Numbered from the stretch's first letter, positions 24,720 through 35,517 are shown. The stretch: DNA of 64,000 nucleotides from Streptomyces europaeiscabiei (GCF_036346855.1 NZ_CP107841.1:8188001-8252000), one strand, 5' to 3'. Numbers and translations: made by a program. The notes: a model not told the origin generated them from the sequence alone.

Positions 24720-25116
24720 GAGCGGGCGTCGGCAGCGGTGCGAAGAGGTCGACGCCGTTGCCGTCGGGGTCGAGGACCACGGCGTACCGCTGGCCCCACA
24801 CCGCGTCCCACGGCTTGAGTTCGCCGCGGTACCCGGCGTTCACCAACTCCTCGTACACCGCGTCGACTTCGGCCGGACCCTCGCACAGCAGGGCCAGTCC
24901 GGCACCACCGCCCGTTCCCGGGTGATAACCGGGGTGGAAGGAGCGGATGGTCTCCTCGGTGTCGAGCAGCAGCCGCATCCCGCCGGGCAGTGGGGCCTCT
25001 GCGTGCGGTTGGTTCTCGGCGCCCTCCGGGAAGGCGAAACCGAGTCGGCGGTAGAAGGCGACGGAGGCGGCCATGTCGGTGGTCACCATGCCGATCGCGT
25101 CGAGTCGTGGAGTCAT
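24712..25116 (-). CDS. VOC (glyoxalase/bleomycin resistance) family protein
   Basis: The 134-residue product has the paired beta-alpha-beta-beta-beta units of the vicinal oxygen chelate fold: RLDAIGMVTTDMAASVAFYRRLGF at the start and AVVLDPDGNGVDLFAPL at the end. Members are dioxygenases, glyoxalases or binding proteins for toxic compounds. The usual metal residues are only partly evident, so it could be a binder. The ATG at 25116 is used; the frame is open upstream into the simple repeat but without a start signal. It faces the AraC regulator tail to tail. Confidence 0.85.
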   Translation of the reverse strand: MTPRLDAIGMVTTDMAASVAFYRRLGFAFPEGAENQPHAEAPLPGGMRLLLDTEETIRSFHPGYHPGTGGGAGLALLCEGPAEVDAVYEELVNAGYRGELKPWDAVWGQRYAVVLDPDGNGVDLFAPLPTPAPE

Positions 25117-25230
25117 ACGGCCACCGTAGGCGGGCTGTCGTGGACCGGTCTTGAAGGAATCGGACACGGGCGCGGGCACGGGGGCGGGCGCGGATACGGG
25201 CACGGGCACCTGCGCCCGTCGTTGGTAGCC

Positions 25231-25300
25231 GCCGCCCGCCGCCCGCCGCCCGCCGCCCGCCGCCCGCCGCCCGCCGCCCGCCGCCCGCCGCCCGCCGCCC
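25231..25300. repeat. Ten perfect copies of the heptamer GCCGCCC
   Basis: The 70 bases are GCCGCCC repeated exactly ten times. The unit is not a multiple of three, so changes in copy number would shift any frame crossing it. It lies upstream of both the VOC gene (25116, minus) and the lipoprotein gene (25438, plus), in their shared promoter region, and next to degenerate GGCACGGG-like repeats. Confidence 0.95.
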
Positions 25301-25369
25301 GTCGGTCCTCCTCCGTCATGCGATTCGCCCGGCCCTCTCCAGCTCCCATGGTGGGAAAGGGCCGTGTGG

Positions 25370-25381
25370 GCAAGCGCTCTC
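25370..25381. promoter_or_regulatory. GCAAGCGCTCTC box upstream of the lipoprotein gene
   Basis: The AAGCGCT core resembles boxes at 29581 (before the LacI regulator) and 60459 (between rhamnogalacturonan genes). It lies 57-68 bases before the lipoprotein ATG. The right half is imperfect, so this is the weakest of the three. Confidence 0.3.
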
Positions 25382-25437
25382 ACAAGAACGGACTCTTTGG
25401 CTCACCTGTGGAACAACTGTGCGGCAGGATATGGGGC

Positions 25438-26103
25438 ATGCACATGCCTCGTACCGCACGTGTTCTGCTGCCCCTGGCGTTGCTGCCGCTGCTGCTCACA
25501 GCCTGCGGGACCGAGAAGGTCGTGGTCGCGGGCCGCGAGCCTCTGGTGCCGGCCCCCGACCGGGCGGAGCTCCATGCTCGGGCCGAGGCGCTGGGCCTCG
25601 CGCCGGGGCTCGTCTATGTCACCGAGGCCCCCGGATTCACGCTGGCCCGGCAGTCGGTGGGTGTGTACGGCGCCGACGGTTTCTCCGCCGCGTACTGGTC
25701 CCGGAAGAACAGCGCCCAGCTCCTGCTTCTCGTCGACCGCGGCACGATGACCGCCGGGAGCTGCCCCGAGCGGCCGCTCGGCCAGGGCACCGGCGAGGCG
25801 GTCGGCTGCGAGCGCGACGGGGACGCCTGGTACCGCACCTCGGCGGGACAGCACGAGTACGCCGTGCCGGAGGACGGACACCTCGTCCGGATCAGCGCCG
25901 CCACGGCCGCGGTGGACCGAGACACCCTGCGGGCCGCCGCCCTCGCCGCGCGCCGCCCCACCGACGCCGAACTCGCCGTTCTCCTCCCGCCCCGCCACCA
26001 TGACAAGCCCCCGCCCCCGCCCGACGGCATGCCGATCGAACGCGGTGACCTGCCCCCGGTGGGCGACGGAGCACCGAACAACGAGGTGGGCACGTCGGGC
26101 TGA
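25438..26103 (+). CDS. Secreted lipoprotein of unknown function
   Basis: The 221-residue product has a short signal peptide ending in the lipobox LLLTAC (Cys near 21), so it should be anchored to the outer face of the membrane. The mature part has YVTEAPGFTLARQSVGVYG, two conserved-looking cysteines (GSCPERP and VGCERDG) that could form a disulfide, and a Pro-rich C-terminus. Two ATG codons six bases apart are possible starts; AGGAT lies upstream. I recognise no family. It converges on the LtaS-like gene, with a shared terminator between. Confidence 0.75.
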   Translation: MHMPRTARVLLPLALLPLLLTACGTEKVVVAGREPLVPAPDRAELHARAEALGLAPGLVYVTEAPGFTLARQSVGVYGADGFSAAYWSRKNSAQLLLLVDRGTMTAGSCPERPLGQGTGEAVGCERDGDAWYRTSAGQHEYAVPEDGHLVRISAATAAVDRDTLRAAALAARRPTDAELAVLLPPRHHDKPPPPPDGMPIERGDLPPVGDGAPNNEVGTSG

Positions 26104-26182
26104 GCCCCCGCGTCGCAGCACTTGGAGCGGTCCCACGGGCGCTCCCGCCCCCGGAGCACGAACTCACGGCATGAACTGCTGC

Positions 26183-26210
26183 GGGGCGGATCGCCTGAAC
26201 GATCCGCCCC
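26183..26210. terminator. Bidirectional hairpin terminator
   Basis: GGGGCGGATCG and CGATCCGCCCC form an 11-base perfect stem with a six-base loop, between the convergent lipoprotein and LtaS-like genes. Confidence 0.85.
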
Positions 26211-26231
26211 GAGGGCATACGCGACCGACGA

Positions 26232-28250
26232 TCAGGACGTGCCGCCCGGCTGCTGCGGGCCGAACGCCGTCATGAAGCGGTCGCGGAACTTGTCCATCCG
26301 CCACACCGGAGTGTTGTCGGCGGGCTTGAGACCGTCCGTCCAACCCCAGTCGGAGATCTTCTCCAGCACCTCGGGGTCCTGGGCGACGATCGAGACCGGC
26401 ACGTCATGGCTGGGGTTGTCGCCGGTGACCGTCTTGTTGGGCTGGTGGTCGCCGAGGAAGATCAGGACGGTGTCCTTGGAGCCGTACTTGGCGACGTAGT
26501 CGACGAGACTTGTCACCGAGTACTGGATCGACTTGCGGTACTCGTCCCGCACGGCCAAGGGATCCTTCCAGACCTCCGTGGGGTCCTTGCCCTCGGCCTT
26601 CTGCAGCGAGTGGTAGATCGACCCGTCGCCGACCTGGTCCTCGGGAATCGTGCTCGGGATCGGCGCCCACGGGTTGTGGCTGGAGGTCAGGATGATCTCC
26701 GCCATCATCGGCTCGCGGTCCTTCTTGCCGTGCTCCAGCTCCTCGAAGGCCTTCAGCGTGTACTGGTCGGGCATGGTGGACCAGCTGAACTTCGGTCCCT
26801 TGTAGCCGAGTTGGTCGGAGTCGTAGATGTGGTCCAGGCCGAAGTACTTGCCTTCCGGCCAGGCCATCTGGGTGCCCGGAACGATGCCGACCGTGCGCCA
26901 GGCGCCGGTGCGGCGGAACGCCTCGGTCAGGGTGAGACGGTCGCTCGCGACGAGGTGGGAGTAACGCGACTGGTTCTTGATCCACAGACCCGACAGGAAC
27001 GTGGAGTGCCCCAGCCAGCTGCCGGCGCCCGTGATGGGGGAGCGCAGCCAGCCGCTCTGCGACGCGTACCCGGCGTCCTTCAATGCCTGCGTCTTCTCCG
27101 AGAGCGTCTCGCTGAGTGGCTCACCCATCCGCGGGTCGTCGATCGCGGAGCGGCCGTAGCTCTCGATGAACGTGATCAGTACGTCCTTGCCGCGCAGCCC
27201 CGTCAGCAGTTGGTCGGGCGGCACGTCCGCGAAGGCGTCCACCGCCGACTGCTTGCGGAACGCCTCCCCGTCCTTCAGTCCGTCGCCCACCGACTCGATC
27301 CGGTTCTCCACGAGCGTCGCCGCGCTGTGCGAGGCCACCGGTACGTCGGACACCTCCAGCGTCAGTGTCGAGCAGGTGATCCACGCGGTCCCCAGGACGA
27401 GCAGCGTACGGCTCGCCGTGTGCCGGTGGCGCGCCATCAGCCGGCTGATCCGCACGACCGCCAGCGTCATCAGCACCGGCAACGCCAGCGCCAGCACGAT
27501 CACCCCGACCGTCGCGGCCTGCGCGGCCGCGCCGCCGAGCGAGTCCTTCATGAACGACTGCGCGTCGTCCAGCAGGATCCAGTCCAGCACCAGGTCGAAC
27601 GGGCGGTCCAGGGTCCAGTACGACCCCATGTCCAGCACCTTGACGATCGTCAGCAGCCCGAGCAGCACCCCGACCACCACCACCGCCACGCGCCGCGCCT
27701 TCGCCGGCAGCACGAGCAGGAGTCCCGCCACGAGGATCCCTTCGGCCGGGATCCGCAGGAAACGTCCGAACCCGATGTCGGTGACATCGTTCGGCACGAG
27801 CAGCGCGAACATGACGAGTGCGACGGCCAGCCCACTCACGGTCCAGGCGACGGCCCGCGCGGCCCGGGGGTGCTCGACACGCCAGCCGGACGGTGCGGCC
27901 GGGGGTTCGGGGGAAGGCTCGCCAGGGGGTTGCTCGCCTGCGGTCGGCCCCGATGCAGGTGTCAATGCCGGTGCCGGTGCCGTCGTCGTCGCCGGTTGGG
28001 GTGCCGGCCCTGCGTCAGCCTCCGGCTCGGACTTGTCCTTCTGAACGGGCTTCGGCTTTGCCGCTTCGGTCTCGGCCTTGGCTTCGGTCGCTGCTTCCGG
28101 CTCTGGCTCTGGCTCTGCCGCTGCCTTCGCTCCCGCGTCCGGCGAAGTCTCTTCCGACGTCGGCTCCGGAGGGGCGGCTTCCTCAGGGGCTTCGTCGTCG
28201 TCCGGTGCCGGTGTCGGTCCCGGAAGCTGCGGAGAGCGTATGTGAGACAA
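26232..28250 (-). CDS. LtaS-like membrane sulfatase/phosphotransferase
   Basis: The 672-residue product has a disordered Glu/Pro/Ala-rich cytoplasmic N-terminus (about 1-125), a block of five membrane helices (about 130-320) and an extracytoplasmic alkaline-phosphatase-fold domain (about 350-660). In the latter, ITFIESYGRS supplies the first metal ligand, GSWLGHSTFLSG the nucleophile region, and FLGDHQP the last metal site. LtaS-type enzymes transfer phosphoglycerol to cell-envelope polymers; Streptomyces homologues may decorate teichoic or teichulosonic acids. The start is TTG with AAGGA eight bases upstream. The acceptor is unknown. Confidence 0.85.
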   Translation of the reverse strand: MSHIRSPQLPGPTPAPDDDEAPEEAAPPEPTSEETSPDAGAKAAAEPEPEPEAATEAKAETEAAKPKPVQKDKSEPEADAGPAPQPATTTAPAPALTPASGPTAGEQPPGEPSPEPPAAPSGWRVEHPRAARAVAWTVSGLAVALVMFALLVPNDVTDIGFGRFLRIPAEGILVAGLLLVLPAKARRVAVVVVGVLLGLLTIVKVLDMGSYWTLDRPFDLVLDWILLDDAQSFMKDSLGGAAAQAATVGVIVLALALPVLMTLAVVRISRLMARHRHTASRTLLVLGTAWITCSTLTLEVSDVPVASHSAATLVENRIESVGDGLKDGEAFRKQSAVDAFADVPPDQLLTGLRGKDVLITFIESYGRSAIDDPRMGEPLSETLSEKTQALKDAGYASQSGWLRSPITGAGSWLGHSTFLSGLWIKNQSRYSHLVASDRLTLTEAFRRTGAWRTVGIVPGTQMAWPEGKYFGLDHIYDSDQLGYKGPKFSWSTMPDQYTLKAFEELEHGKKDREPMMAEIILTSSHNPWAPIPSTIPEDQVGDGSIYHSLQKAEGKDPTEVWKDPLAVRDEYRKSIQYSVTSLVDYVAKYGSKDTVLIFLGDHQPNKTVTGDNPSHDVPVSIVAQDPEVLEKISDWGWTDGLKPADNTPVWRMDKFRDRFMTAFGPQQPGGTS

Positions 28251-28452
28251 CCCGAAGGTCCTTCCCTGTGGAGCATGTGGAGCTCAGTGCTGGTGGAACG
28301 GAGTGGGCCGGGGACGGCGGGACCGCCGGAACACCCGGTGGGCCATTGCTATGCGTACGGTCCCACGACGCCAACCGTTCACCCGCACTCAGGGTCTTCG
28401 CAACCACTTGACCGAACCCAAACGCACCCGTCGCCCACCCGCGTCCACCTGC

Positions 28453-29493
28453 TCAAGCCGGGCGCAGCGCCCCCGTACTGGACCGTTCCACCAGCCGCGT
28501 CGACAACTCGGTGCGCATTCCCTCCGGTTGGTCGCCCTCCATCATCCGCACCAACAGCCGGAGCGCGGTCTGGGCCATCTCCGAGAGCGGCTGGCGGATG
28601 GTGGTCAGGCCGGGAGTCGCCCAGCGGGCCTCGGGAAGGTCGTCGAAGCCGACCACACTGATGTCGTCCGGCACCCGCAGCCCCCGCTCGGCCAGCGCCT
28701 CGTACACCCCGAGGGCCATCTTGTCCGAGCAGACGAACACAGCGGTCGGAGGTTCGGGGAGGTCGAGCAGTTGGAGCATACGGTGGCGGGCGGTGGTCTC
28801 CATGAAGTTGCCGTAACGGACGTACTCCGGCCGGTACGGGATACTCGCGGCCGTCAGCGCCGAGCGGTAGCCCGCCACCCGGTCGCTGCTGCACATCTTC
28901 CGCCGGTACCCGGCGATCACCGCGATCCGCTTGTGGCCCAGGGCCAACAGGTGGTCGGTGGCGGTCATCCCGCCCTGCCAGTTGGCCGCGCCCACCGACA
29001 CCACGCCGGCCGGCGGTTCCAGGACCGGGTCGATCAGCACGAACGGGATGCGGTGCTGGGTGAGCCAGGAGTACTGGGCGGGGGACAGCTCGGCCAGGTT
29101 GAACAGCACGCCCGCCGAGCCCCGTGCGGTCAGCTTGTCGAACCAGCCGCGTTCGGGGCGGGCGCCCTGGCTACGGGTCAGGCCGGCCGAGACCACGACC
29201 TCCAGGCCGGCGTCGTGGGCGGCCTGCTCGACACCGTGCAGTACCGCGCCCGACCAGGAGCTCTCCAGAGAGTGCACCACCAGGTCGACCATGCGCGGCG
29301 GCTTCGAAGCCTCGAACCGGGGTCGGCGGACATAGCCGAGCCGGTCCAGCGCCTCGGTGACCCGGCGCCTGGTCTCCGGGGCCACGTCCTCCCGGCCGTT
29401 GACCACCTTCGAGGCCGTCGGTACGGACACCCCGGCCTCGCGCGCCACCACCGCCAGCGTCGGCCCGGCCGTCGCGCTTCCGCCCCGCACCAT
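28453..29493 (-). CDS. LacI-family transcriptional regulator
   Basis: The 346-residue product has the LacI helix-turn-helix and hinge (TLAVVAREAGVSVPTASKVVNGREDVAPETRRRVTEALDRLGY, about 11-55) and a periplasmic-binding-protein-like effector domain (VDLVVHSLESSWSGAVLHGVEQAA... VVGFDDLPEARWATPGLTTIRQP). It should bind a palindromic operator and respond to a sugar or oligosaccharide. The ATG at 29493 has GGTGGAG upstream. It precedes no gene directly, and its promoter region carries AAGCGCTT and TTCGAA palindromes that recur in the glycan locus, which suggests autoregulation and control of those genes. The effector is unknown. Confidence 0.93.
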   Translation of the reverse strand: MVRGGSATAGPTLAVVAREAGVSVPTASKVVNGREDVAPETRRRVTEALDRLGYVRRPRFEASKPPRMVDLVVHSLESSWSGAVLHGVEQAAHDAGLEVVVSAGLTRSQGARPERGWFDKLTARGSAGVLFNLAELSPAQYSWLTQHRIPFVLIDPVLEPPAGVVSVGAANWQGGMTATDHLLALGHKRIAVIAGYRRKMCSSDRVAGYRSALTAASIPYRPEYVRYGNFMETTARHRMLQLLDLPEPPTAVFVCSDKMALGVYEALAERGLRVPDDISVVGFDDLPEARWATPGLTTIRQPLSEMAQTALRLLVRMMEGDQPEGMRTELSTRLVERSSTGALRPA

Positions 29494-29530
29494 CGCGACT
29501 CCACCTCTCAGGGCCCCGTCCCGAGGGCCG

Positions 29531-29594
29531 GTGTGAAATTTTCGAACAGCGTCGCCTGCACGTCGGAAGTCCGAACCGCGTAGCAAGCGCTTCC
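29531..29594. promoter_or_regulatory. Operator-like palindromes before the LacI gene (proximal set)
   Basis: GTGTGAAATTTTCGAACAG (29531-29549) and TAGCAAGCGCTTCC (29581-29594) lie 38-101 bases upstream of the LacI ATG. The first shares GAAATnTTCGAAC with a site at 56003; the second shares GCAAGCGCTT with the complement of 60459-60471. Both are of the size LacI proteins bind. Confidence 0.5.
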
Positions 29595-29657
29595 TACGGT
29601 AAGCCCAACTCAACACGGCGGGAAGAAGCAGGGATTCACAGGACCGTACTGGTCAAA

Positions 29658-29677
29658 ACTTTCGAAACTTCGAACAA
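29658..29677. promoter_or_regulatory. TTTCGAAA/TTCGAA palindrome cluster upstream of LacI (distal)
   Basis: ACTTTCGAAACTTCGAACAA contains TTTCGAAA and an overlapping second TTCGAA. It lies 165-184 bases from the LacI start, next to a TTGACC (read on the minus strand), and resembles the sites at 29531 and 36939. Confidence 0.45.
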
Positions 29678-29882
29678 GTGGGGCTCTGTCGGGGTTGGGC
29701 CGGGGAGTGAGGTGCGGGCGGGCCTACCGAAGGCCGAGGACAGTCACAGGTTTGAGGCACAGTTTCGAGGCACAGTTTTGAGGCGCACGGCTGTGATGGG
29801 CCGGAGGCCGGGGTCAGGCGGGGACGGCATCCGCCACGGGCCGCAGGGCGGGGTGAGTACGGAGGAGTGCGGTTCTTCGATC

Positions 29883-29913
29883 GGGTGCGGGCCCGGTGAC
29901 CGGGCCCGCACCC
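29883..29913 (-). terminator. Strong hairpin terminator of the GH43/ABC operon
   Basis: GGGTGCGGGCCCGG and CCGGGCCCGCACCC form a perfect 14-base stem with a TGA loop, about 46-76 bases downstream of the minus-strand GH43 stop codon. Confidence 0.85.
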
Positions 29914-29958
29914 GCGGTACAGCCGGCCCGGAATCCCGTGCCCGCCCGTCCTCGCCCC

Positions 29959-31823
<1,865 letters not shown>

Positions 31824-31827
<4 letters not shown>

Positions 31828-32804
31828 TTCAGTGCCCCCAGCGTCACGCCCGACCGCCAGTAGCGGCGCATCGCGGTCATCATGATCGCCAGCGGGACGA
31901 TGGAGAGCAGGGCACCGGTCAGGACCAGGCTGGTCAGGTCGATGCCGGATTCGAGGCGCTTGCCGGTCCAGTTGTAGAGGCCGAGGTTCAGGGTCCAGTT
32001 CTCCTCGCCGCGCAGGACGGTGAGGGGGAGGAAGAAGGCGTTCCAGGTGTTGACGAAGGCCAGCAGGAAGACCGTCGCACCGCCCGTGGTCATCATCCGC
32101 AGCACGATGCTGAAGAAGATCCGCAGCTCACCGGCGCCGTCGATACGGGCCGCCTCCAGCAGTTCGAAGGGGATCGTCGCCTCGGTGTAGACCTTCGCCA
32201 GATACACGCTGAAGGGGTTGATGAGGCAGGGGATCAGCATCGCCCAGGGGGTGTCGACCAGGCCGATCTCCGAGAACATCAGGTACAGCGGGAGCGTGAG
32301 CAGGGCGATCGGGATCAGGAACGAGCCCACCACGCACGCGAACACCACACCCCGGCCGGGGAATTCGAAGCGGGCCAGGCCGTAACCGGTTGCCAGCGCG
32401 ATCAGCGTGCCGCCGAGGGAGCCGACACCGGCGTACAGGAACGAGTTGGCGGTCCAGCGCAGGAAGATGCCGTCCTCGTAGGTGAACAGCTGGTGCAGGT
32501 TGTCCCAGAGGTGCATGCCGGAGAACCACAGGCCGTTGCTCTGGTACAGCCCCACCCGGTCCTTGGTGGCGGCGACGATCAGCCACCACACGGGGAACAG
32601 GCTGTAGACGCTCGCCAGGATCAGGCCGAGCAGGATGAACCGCTGGCCGCCGCGCCCGCGCGAGGCGGCGTCGGGGCTCATGATCCGCCGCACGGGAGGC
32701 ACACCGGAACTCCCATACTTACCGGACTTACCGGACTTACCGGGCATCTGGGAAGTCTCGGACGTCCCGTGATTCTTGGGGGAGCCGGTGGTGGTCGTGG
32801 CCAT
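31824..32804 (-). CDS. Carbohydrate ABC transporter permease (MalG-like)
   Basis: The 326-residue product is one of two membrane subunits of a sugar importer (MalG/CUT1 type). After a disordered N-terminal segment with GKSGKSGKYGSSG repeats there are six membrane helices. The EAA loop EAARIDGAGELRIFFSIVLRM contacts the shared ATPase (probably MsiK, encoded elsewhere; no ATPase gene is here). The start shares one base with the stop of the MalF-like gene (TGATG), and the stop overlaps the GH43 start. Confidence 0.93.
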
Positions 32805-33688
32805 CAGTCGACCTCCTTCGAGGTCAGCCGGTAGAAGAGGAGGGAGGCGACGCCGAGGATCAGGGCGAGGAGCACCGACAGGGCGGCGGCGTAGTGGTAG
32901 TTGCCCGCGTTGAACGCCTGGTTGTAGATGATCATGATCGGGGTGAAGGCGTCGTCGACGGTCTCCGGGGTGATGTTCCGGAACAGTGCCGGCTCGTTGA
33001 AGATCTGCAGCATCTGGATGATGGAGAGCAGACCGGTCAGGACCAACGCCCCGCGCACGAACGGGATCTTGACGCTCAGCGCGATCCGCGCCTCGGAGGC
33101 ACCGTCGAGGCGGGCGGCCTCGAACAGTTCGCGGGGTACGCCCTGGAGCGCCGAGTAGATGATCACCATGTTGTAGCCGATGCCGTGCCAGGTGAGGAGG
33201 TTGCCGATGGACGGCCACACCATGGAGGGCGCGAAGAAGTTCCAGTCGAACCCGAAGAGGTCGCCGATCGGGGTCAGCGGGCCCACCTCGGGGCTGTACA
33301 GGTTGATCCACACGATCGCCGCGACCACGCCCGGGATCATGTACGGGACCAGCAGCACGATCCGGAAGCGGTTCGCGGCCTTCGACGTGAGCGCGTCCAG
33401 GCACAGCGCCAGGACCAGACTGACCAGCAGCATGAACGGGATCTGGACGCAGGCGAACAGCACCACCCGCAGGATGGAGCCCATGAACGCCGAGTCCGTC
33501 AGCCCGAGTCGGTAGTTTTCGAACCCGGAGAACTCCCGGGTCGCGCCGCCGAGTCCGAGCCCGGACTGCTTCTCCTGGAACAGCGACTCGTGGATCGCGT
33601 ACCCGATGGGCAGCAGATACAGGAAGACGAATCCGAGCTGGAAGGGCACCGTGAACGCGGCACCCTTCCAGCGCTGGGAGCGAATCAT
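32804..33688 (-). CDS. Carbohydrate ABC transporter permease (MalF-like)
   Basis: The 294-residue product is the partner permease of the sugar importer, with six helices and the EAA motif EAARLDGASEARIALSVKIPFV. The ATG at 33688 lies 11 bases after the binding-protein stop codon, so the order is binding protein, MalF, MalG, GH43. The first helix (FTVPFQLGFVFLYLLPIGYAI) starts near residue 10, confirming the start. Confidence 0.93.
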   Translation of the reverse strand: MIRSQRWKGAAFTVPFQLGFVFLYLLPIGYAIHESLFQEKQSGLGLGGATREFSGFENYRLGLTDSAFMGSILRVVLFACVQIPFMLLVSLVLALCLDALTSKAANRFRIVLLVPYMIPGVVAAIVWINLYSPEVGPLTPIGDLFGFDWNFFAPSMVWPSIGNLLTWHGIGYNMVIIYSALQGVPRELFEAARLDGASEARIALSVKIPFVRGALVLTGLLSIIQMLQIFNEPALFRNITPETVDDAFTPIMIIYNQAFNAGNYHYAAALSVLLALILGVASLLFYRLTSKEVD

Positions 33689-33699
33689 CGGGAGATGCC

Positions 33700-35040
33700 T
33701 CAGCCCTTGACGTTGATACCGCGCGACTTGAGGTCCTTGACCGTCCACTCCTGCATGTGCGCGAGCAGATCGGTGACCTTCTGCTTCTTGCTGACGACCT
33801 TGCCCCACTCGCTCTGCAGCTCGGTGAACATGGCCGTCCAGTCGGGGCCGTAGACCCAGTCGGTGGTCACCGTGCCCAGGCTGTCCGTGACGACCTTCTT
33901 GCCGGGCTCGTAGTGGTCGCCGAGCAGCTTCTCGGAGATCGCCTCGGTCACATAGGAGTCACTGTCGGCGAGCGCCGGCATGACACCGCTGCCCGTCTCC
34001 GGGCTCGCCATGGACTTGACCGCGCCGGTGTCGGTGGACAACCACAGGGCCGCCTCGGCGGCCTGCTTCTTGTACGCGCACTGCTCGGTGACCAGGTTCA
34101 TGCCACCGCTCTGGTTGGTGCCGGCCGGCGTCTTGGCCGTCTCGCCCTTGTACGTCGGCCACGGTGTGAGCGCCCACTTGCCGAAGGAGTCGGTGAAGTT
34201 CTGCACCATGCCGGACATCTGCCAGGTGGAGATCTGGCGGGTGACCGTGCCGCCCTTGTCGTAGTTGCGCTGTACGGCCGCGTAGTCGGCGAAGGAGAGT
34301 TTGGAGTTGAGGTCGTTGTCGATGATCTGCTGGATCACGTCGGCGGCCTTGAGGCTGCCCTCGTCCTGGAAGTCCACCTTCCAGGAGTCGCCGTCGATCG
34401 CGTACCAGTGGGCCCCGGCCTGCATCGCGAGCACCTCCAGGGTGCTCGGGTCCTCACCGGCGTAGTTGGTGATGTGGATGTCGTGCTTCTTCAGGACCTT
34501 GCCGGCGGCGATGAAGTCGTCCCAGGTCGCGGGCGCGTCGAGGCCGTACTTCTCGAAGACGTCGGTGCGGTAGATCGTGAAGGCGGGCGCCGCGCTCGTG
34601 GGGACGCCGTAGACCTTGTCCTGCACCTGGACCCCGGCCCACGCGCCGGCGTTGAACTTGTCCTTGCTCGGCCCTACGTACTCGGTGATGTCGGCGAGCG
34701 CGCCCTGCGACACCCACGTCGTCACGTACTCGGCGGTGTTCTGCAGCAGACACGGGGCGTTGCCCGCCTTCACCGCGTTGCTGAGCTGCTTCTGCATGGT
34801 CAACTGGTCGGTGACCTTGGTGTACTTGAGCTGGACGTCCTGGTGGGAGGCGTTGAACGCCTTGACGAGGGCCTCCTGGCCGTTGGCCCAACCCCAGAAG
34901 GGGAGGGTGACCGGTCCGGAGGCCCCGGAGGAACCGTCGTCGCCCGAGTCCGAGCCGCCGCACGCGGCGAGCAGACCTGACAGCGCCACACTCGCGACGG
35001 CGACGCGGGCGAACCTTCTCCGGGGGCTGATGGAGTTCAT
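33700..35040 (-). CDS. Carbohydrate ABC transporter substrate-binding lipoprotein
   Basis: The 446-residue product is a family 1 extracellular solute-binding protein. Its signal peptide ends in the lipobox GLLAAC (Cys about 27), followed by a flexible Gly/Ser/Asp linker. The ligand-binding region has LPFWGWANGQEALVKAFNASH and a Trp-rich C-lobe (WKVDFQDEG, WALTPWPTYKGE). It is the first gene of the operon, with AAGGA upstream of ATG. The linked GH43 enzyme and LacI regulator suggest a pentose- or galactose-containing oligosaccharide as ligand; that is inference. Confidence 0.93.
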   Translation of the reverse strand: MNSISPRRRFARVAVASVALSGLLAACGGSDSGDDGSSGASGPVTLPFWGWANGQEALVKAFNASHQDVQLKYTKVTDQLTMQKQLSNAVKAGNAPCLLQNTAEYVTTWVSQGALADITEYVGPSKDKFNAGAWAGVQVQDKVYGVPTSAAPAFTIYRTDVFEKYGLDAPATWDDFIAAGKVLKKHDIHITNYAGEDPSTLEVLAMQAGAHWYAIDGDSWKVDFQDEGSLKAADVIQQIIDNDLNSKLSFADYAAVQRNYDKGGTVTRQISTWQMSGMVQNFTDSFGKWALTPWPTYKGETAKTPAGTNQSGGMNLVTEQCAYKKQAAEAALWLSTDTGAVKSMASPETGSGVMPALADSDSYVTEAISEKLLGDHYEPGKKVVTDSLGTVTTDWVYGPDWTAMFTELQSEWGKVVSKKQKVTDLLAHMQEWTVKDLKSRGINVKG

Positions 35041-35156
35041 CGTACGGTCATCCTTCGAGACGTAGACGATCGCGGAAGTGGGGGAGCGCGAGGGGTGGCT
35101 CGGTGGGGCGACGGCGAGCGAGGCGGACCGTCAGCTCGGGTCTCGGGGCCCCTGCG

Positions 35157-35212
35157 AAACGTTGTAGTAAACGGTTGCTGTGAAACGTAGGTCGCCCGAT
35201 CGGCTCACGCAA
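35157..35212 (-). promoter_or_regulatory. Promoter of the sugar ABC/GH43 operon with repeated AAACG operators
   Basis: On the minus strand TTGCGT (35212-35207) and TACGTT (35189-35184) are spaced 17 bases, a good vegetative promoter. Three AAACG elements (35157, 35169 and 35183 on the plus strand) overlap the -10 box and the start region, a suitable place for repression. The binding-protein ATG is about 115 bases downstream of the first. Confidence 0.55.
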
Positions 35213-35517
35213 GAGCGCAACGACAAATTGTTACGCCGGATTGTCGGTGGGGTTGCCGGAAGCCGTCGTTCGGTGGCCGTCGAGTGGCGAGGTGTGCCCA
35301 GGTCAGAGGTGTGCCGTTCGGGACGTCCGAGCCGTCGCGGGCGTGGCGCTCGCGGCAGCGTGGCGTGAAAACGTTTGTGGTCAGGCTCATGCGCGGTGAG
35401 GTGCGGTGTGCGGAGGAGTGCCACGGAGGGGCGTACGGCGTACGGAGGCGCGGGGTGGCGCGGCGACACACGGTGCGCGAAGGGCGTGCGCCGTGTGGGC
35501 GGGCGAGGCGGCAGGGT
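35213..35517. other. Intergenic region between the ABC operon promoter and the hydroxyacid dehydrogenase
   Basis: About 305 bases downstream of the dehydrogenase stop contain no gene I can support. A GTGTGC-rich, GGGCG-rich stretch at 35380-35510 shows no clear hairpin. Confidence 0.4.

Noticed and set aside
25231..25300. CRISPR array or coding repeat from the GCCGCCC tract
   Set aside because: Repeats are contiguous 7-mers with no spacers, and no frame crossing them has a start signal or family motif.
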